13,483 bases of DNA from Thermodesulfovibrio sp. (GTDB taxonomy: Bacteria; Nitrospirota; Thermodesulfovibrionia; Thermodesulfovibrionales; JdFR-85). The stretch is from contig JALUAR010000153.1 in NCBI GenBank assembly GCA_027050975.1, positions 1 to 13,483 on the forward strand. Reading direction: 5' to 3'. Shown here piece after piece: positions 12,051 through 13,483 of this stretch. The stretch's first letter is position 1, and each line of letters opens with the position of its first letter. Under the pieces are notes generated by a model, which was given only the letters and a program-made list of their open reading frames with translations, did no database searches and was not told the origin of the DNA. Both the position numbers and the translations under genes were made by a program.

Positions 12051-13349
12051 ATGAAAAAAGTTTATATCGAGACCTGGGGCTGTCAGATGAACTTTCATGA
12101 TTCCGAGCGGATGCTCGGCCTCCTTAAGGAGCAGGGCTATCAGGAGGTTGACGATCCCAGGGAGGCTGATCTTATCCTGTTTAACACCTGCAGTATAAGG
12201 GAGAAGGCAGAGCAGAAGTTCTTCAGCCAGCTCGGAAGAACCAAGCACATAAAGAAGAGAAACCCCTATGTAAAGATTGCTGTTGCTGGCTGTATTGCCC
12301 AGCAGAGGGGAGAGAACCTCAAAGAGCGTGCTCCCTATGTGGACTTTGTTATCGGACCCCAGAATATCACAAGGGTAGGGGAGGTGCTTGAGTATGACGG
12401 CGGAGTCTTCACAGAGGATAACCCCCGTCTGGCAGATATAGACCTTCCCGCGATCAGAAAGAGCCCTGTTACCGCCTGGGTAAATATCATGTACGGGTGC
12501 AATAACTTCTGTACCTATTGTATTGTGCCTTATACCAGGGGAAGGGAGCAGTCAAGACCGGTGGATAGCATCTTGAAGGAGATAGAGGAACTAACCCACG
12601 AAGGTTACAAAGAGGTGACCCTTCTTGGTCAGAATGTCAACTCCTATGCCGGAGAGGTTTCATTCCCCGGGTTACTCAGGCTTATAAATGAGATTGAGGG
12701 GCTTGAGAGGATCAGGTTTGTTACCTCTCATCCAAAGGACCTTGGCAGAGAGCTTGCTGAGGCAATAGGAGACCTTGATAAGGTCTGTGAGCATATTCAT
12801 CTGCCTCTTCAGTCAGGCTCTGACAGGATACTCAGGCTGATGAACAGGAAATACACATACATGGATTATCTTGAAAAGGTCAGAATGTTGAGAGAGGCGG
12901 TACCAGGCATTGCCATCACTACTGATATAATCGCTGGTTTCCCTACAGAGACGGAACAGGAGCATAAGGCTACCATCAGGGCTCTGAAGGAGATCCAGTT
13001 TGACGGTATATTTGCCTTTAAATTTTCGCCAAGACCAATGACAAGGGCAGCTGAAATGGATGGCCAGCTACCGGAGCCTGTGAGAGCCGAAAGATTAAAA
13101 GAGATTCTCTCTCTTCAGGATGAGATTACGGAAAAAAAGAACAAGGCCCTTGAAGGAACCATCCAGGAGGTTCTGATAGAGGGGTCTAACCAGTCCGACC
13201 CTCATAAGTTAACCGGCAGAACTCGTACAAACAAAATAGTCAATATTAAGATTGATGAGCAGATTCCTGCCGGTACCCTCCTGAGAGTGAAAATAACAGA
13301 AGCTCACAGACACTCCCTTGACGGAGTACCTGTATCCTCGACTGATTAA
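12051..13349 (+). CDS. miaB: MiaB, tRNA-2-methylthio-N6-dimethylallyladenosine synthase
   Basis: This 432-residue radical-SAM methylthiotransferase adds the 2-methylthio group to i6A37 of tRNAs. The N-terminal UPF0004 domain carries the second cluster's ligands C11 (ETWGCQMNFHDSE), C47 (NTCSIREKAEQK) and C81 (AGCIAQQ); the radical-SAM CxxxCxxC is C150/C154/C157 in YGCNNFCTYCIVPYTRGRE; the TRAM domain for tRNA binding occupies about 368-430. GQNVNSY and LPLQSGSDRIL motifs place it with MiaB rather than RimO or MtaB. Length is usual. It is a housekeeping gene with its own likely promoter and no visible functional tie to the arsenic genes. The next gene begins 9 bp later. Confidence 0.96.
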   Translation: MKKVYIETWGCQMNFHDSERMLGLLKEQGYQEVDDPREADLILFNTCSIREKAEQKFFSQLGRTKHIKKRNPYVKIAVAGCIAQQRGENLKERAPYVDFVIGPQNITRVGEVLEYDGGVFTEDNPRLADIDLPAIRKSPVTAWVNIMYGCNNFCTYCIVPYTRGREQSRPVDSILKEIEELTHEGYKEVTLLGQNVNSYAGEVSFPGLLRLINEIEGLERIRFVTSHPKDLGRELAEAIGDLDKVCEHIHLPLQSGSDRILRLMNRKYTYMDYLEKVRMLREAVPGIAITTDIIAGFPTETEQEHKATIRALKEIQFDGIFAFKFSPRPMTRAAEMDGQLPEPVRAERLKEILSLQDEITEKKNKALEGTIQEVLIEGSNQSDPHKLTGRTRTNKIVNIKIDEQIPAGTLLRVKITEAHRHSLDGVPVSSTD

Positions 13350-13358
13350 CCCCCGAAG

Positions 13359-13483
13359 ATGAAGATAGCAATACTCACCCTTGGATGCAAGACCAACCTG
13401 GCAGAAAGCGATTACCTGAAAAGCGCCCTCCGTGGTACGGGCCACAGCATCGTGGACATTAATGATGCACCGGACCTCTGTAT
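13359..13483 (+). CDS. mtaB: Second MiaB-like methylthiotransferase, probably MtaB, N-terminal fragment (cut by window edge)
   Basis: Forty-one codons are visible from the ATG at 13359. The N-terminus IAILTLGCKTNLAESDYL is the UPF0004 start with the first cluster cysteine C10; the sequence then reaches DAPDLC just before the expected NTC motif. LGCKTN with an AESD follow-on is typical of the MtaB (t6A37 methylthiotransferase) branch, although with this little sequence RimO or another MiaB-like branch cannot be excluded. Ribosome binding is weak (CCGAAG), so coupling to miaB 9 bp upstream is likely. Confidence 0.75.
   Translation, partial: MKIAILTLGCKTNLAESDYLKSALRGTGHSIVDINDAPDLC

Overview
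This 13.5-kb window is a bacterial arsenic-response and resistance region bounded on the right by tRNA-modification genes. The ACR3/ArsC genes, a sigma-54-type response regulator, periplasmic signal peptides, an FmdE-family protein and moderate base composition with many A/T-rich intergenic stretches suggest a Gram-negative, probably anaerobic or metabolically versatile bacterium. Nitrospirota or Desulfobacterota would fit, but this is a low-confidence inference; no rRNA or strict phylogenetic marker was read.

Left block (1-4517, minus strand): a three-gene signalling operon, read leftwards. A membrane-anchored periplasmic protein made of two tandem PhnD-like binding domains (2808-4517) comes first, then a membrane histidine kinase (1351-2832), then an NtrC-type sigma-54 activator that runs off the left edge (1-1348). 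The order binding protein / kinase / activator is that of the AioXSR, ArxXSR and ArrT-type arsenic sensing systems. No convincing -24/-12 promoter was seen in the window, so the activator's targets probably lie to the left.

Middle block (4628-8914, plus strand): a divergent arsR with a CVCE metal site, then an ArsP-like COG0701 permease, a mini-thioredoxin (CPNC), a secreted TPR-rhodanese protein, a small secreted acidic protein, and, after a second A/T-rich palindrome, an FmdE-family protein translationally close-coupled to a TauE/SafE-type exporter. This combines arsenical efflux with thiol and sulfur handling. Two back-to-back tandem repeat arrays (7-bp and 9-bp units) lie between the permease and the mini-thioredoxin.

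Right-middle block (9139-11917): a second arsR, which appears leaderless, overlapped by a cysteine-rich DUF2703 gene; an antisense hicBA toxin-antitoxin pair; then thioredoxin-coupled arsC overlapping acr3 by one base. ArsC would reduce arsenate and ACR3 would export the arsenite.

Right edge (12051-13483): miaB with its own promoter, followed by the start of a second MiaB-like methylthiotransferase (probably mtaB). These are housekeeping genes and mark the end of the arsenic region.

The most interesting points are the duplicated PhnD sensor with a cysteine tail beside an ars cluster, the unusual sulfur/FmdE/TauE module under apparent ArsR-type operators, the TA pair embedded antisense in the ars genes, and the paired minisatellites. 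All identifications were made by reading sequence and motifs without database searches.
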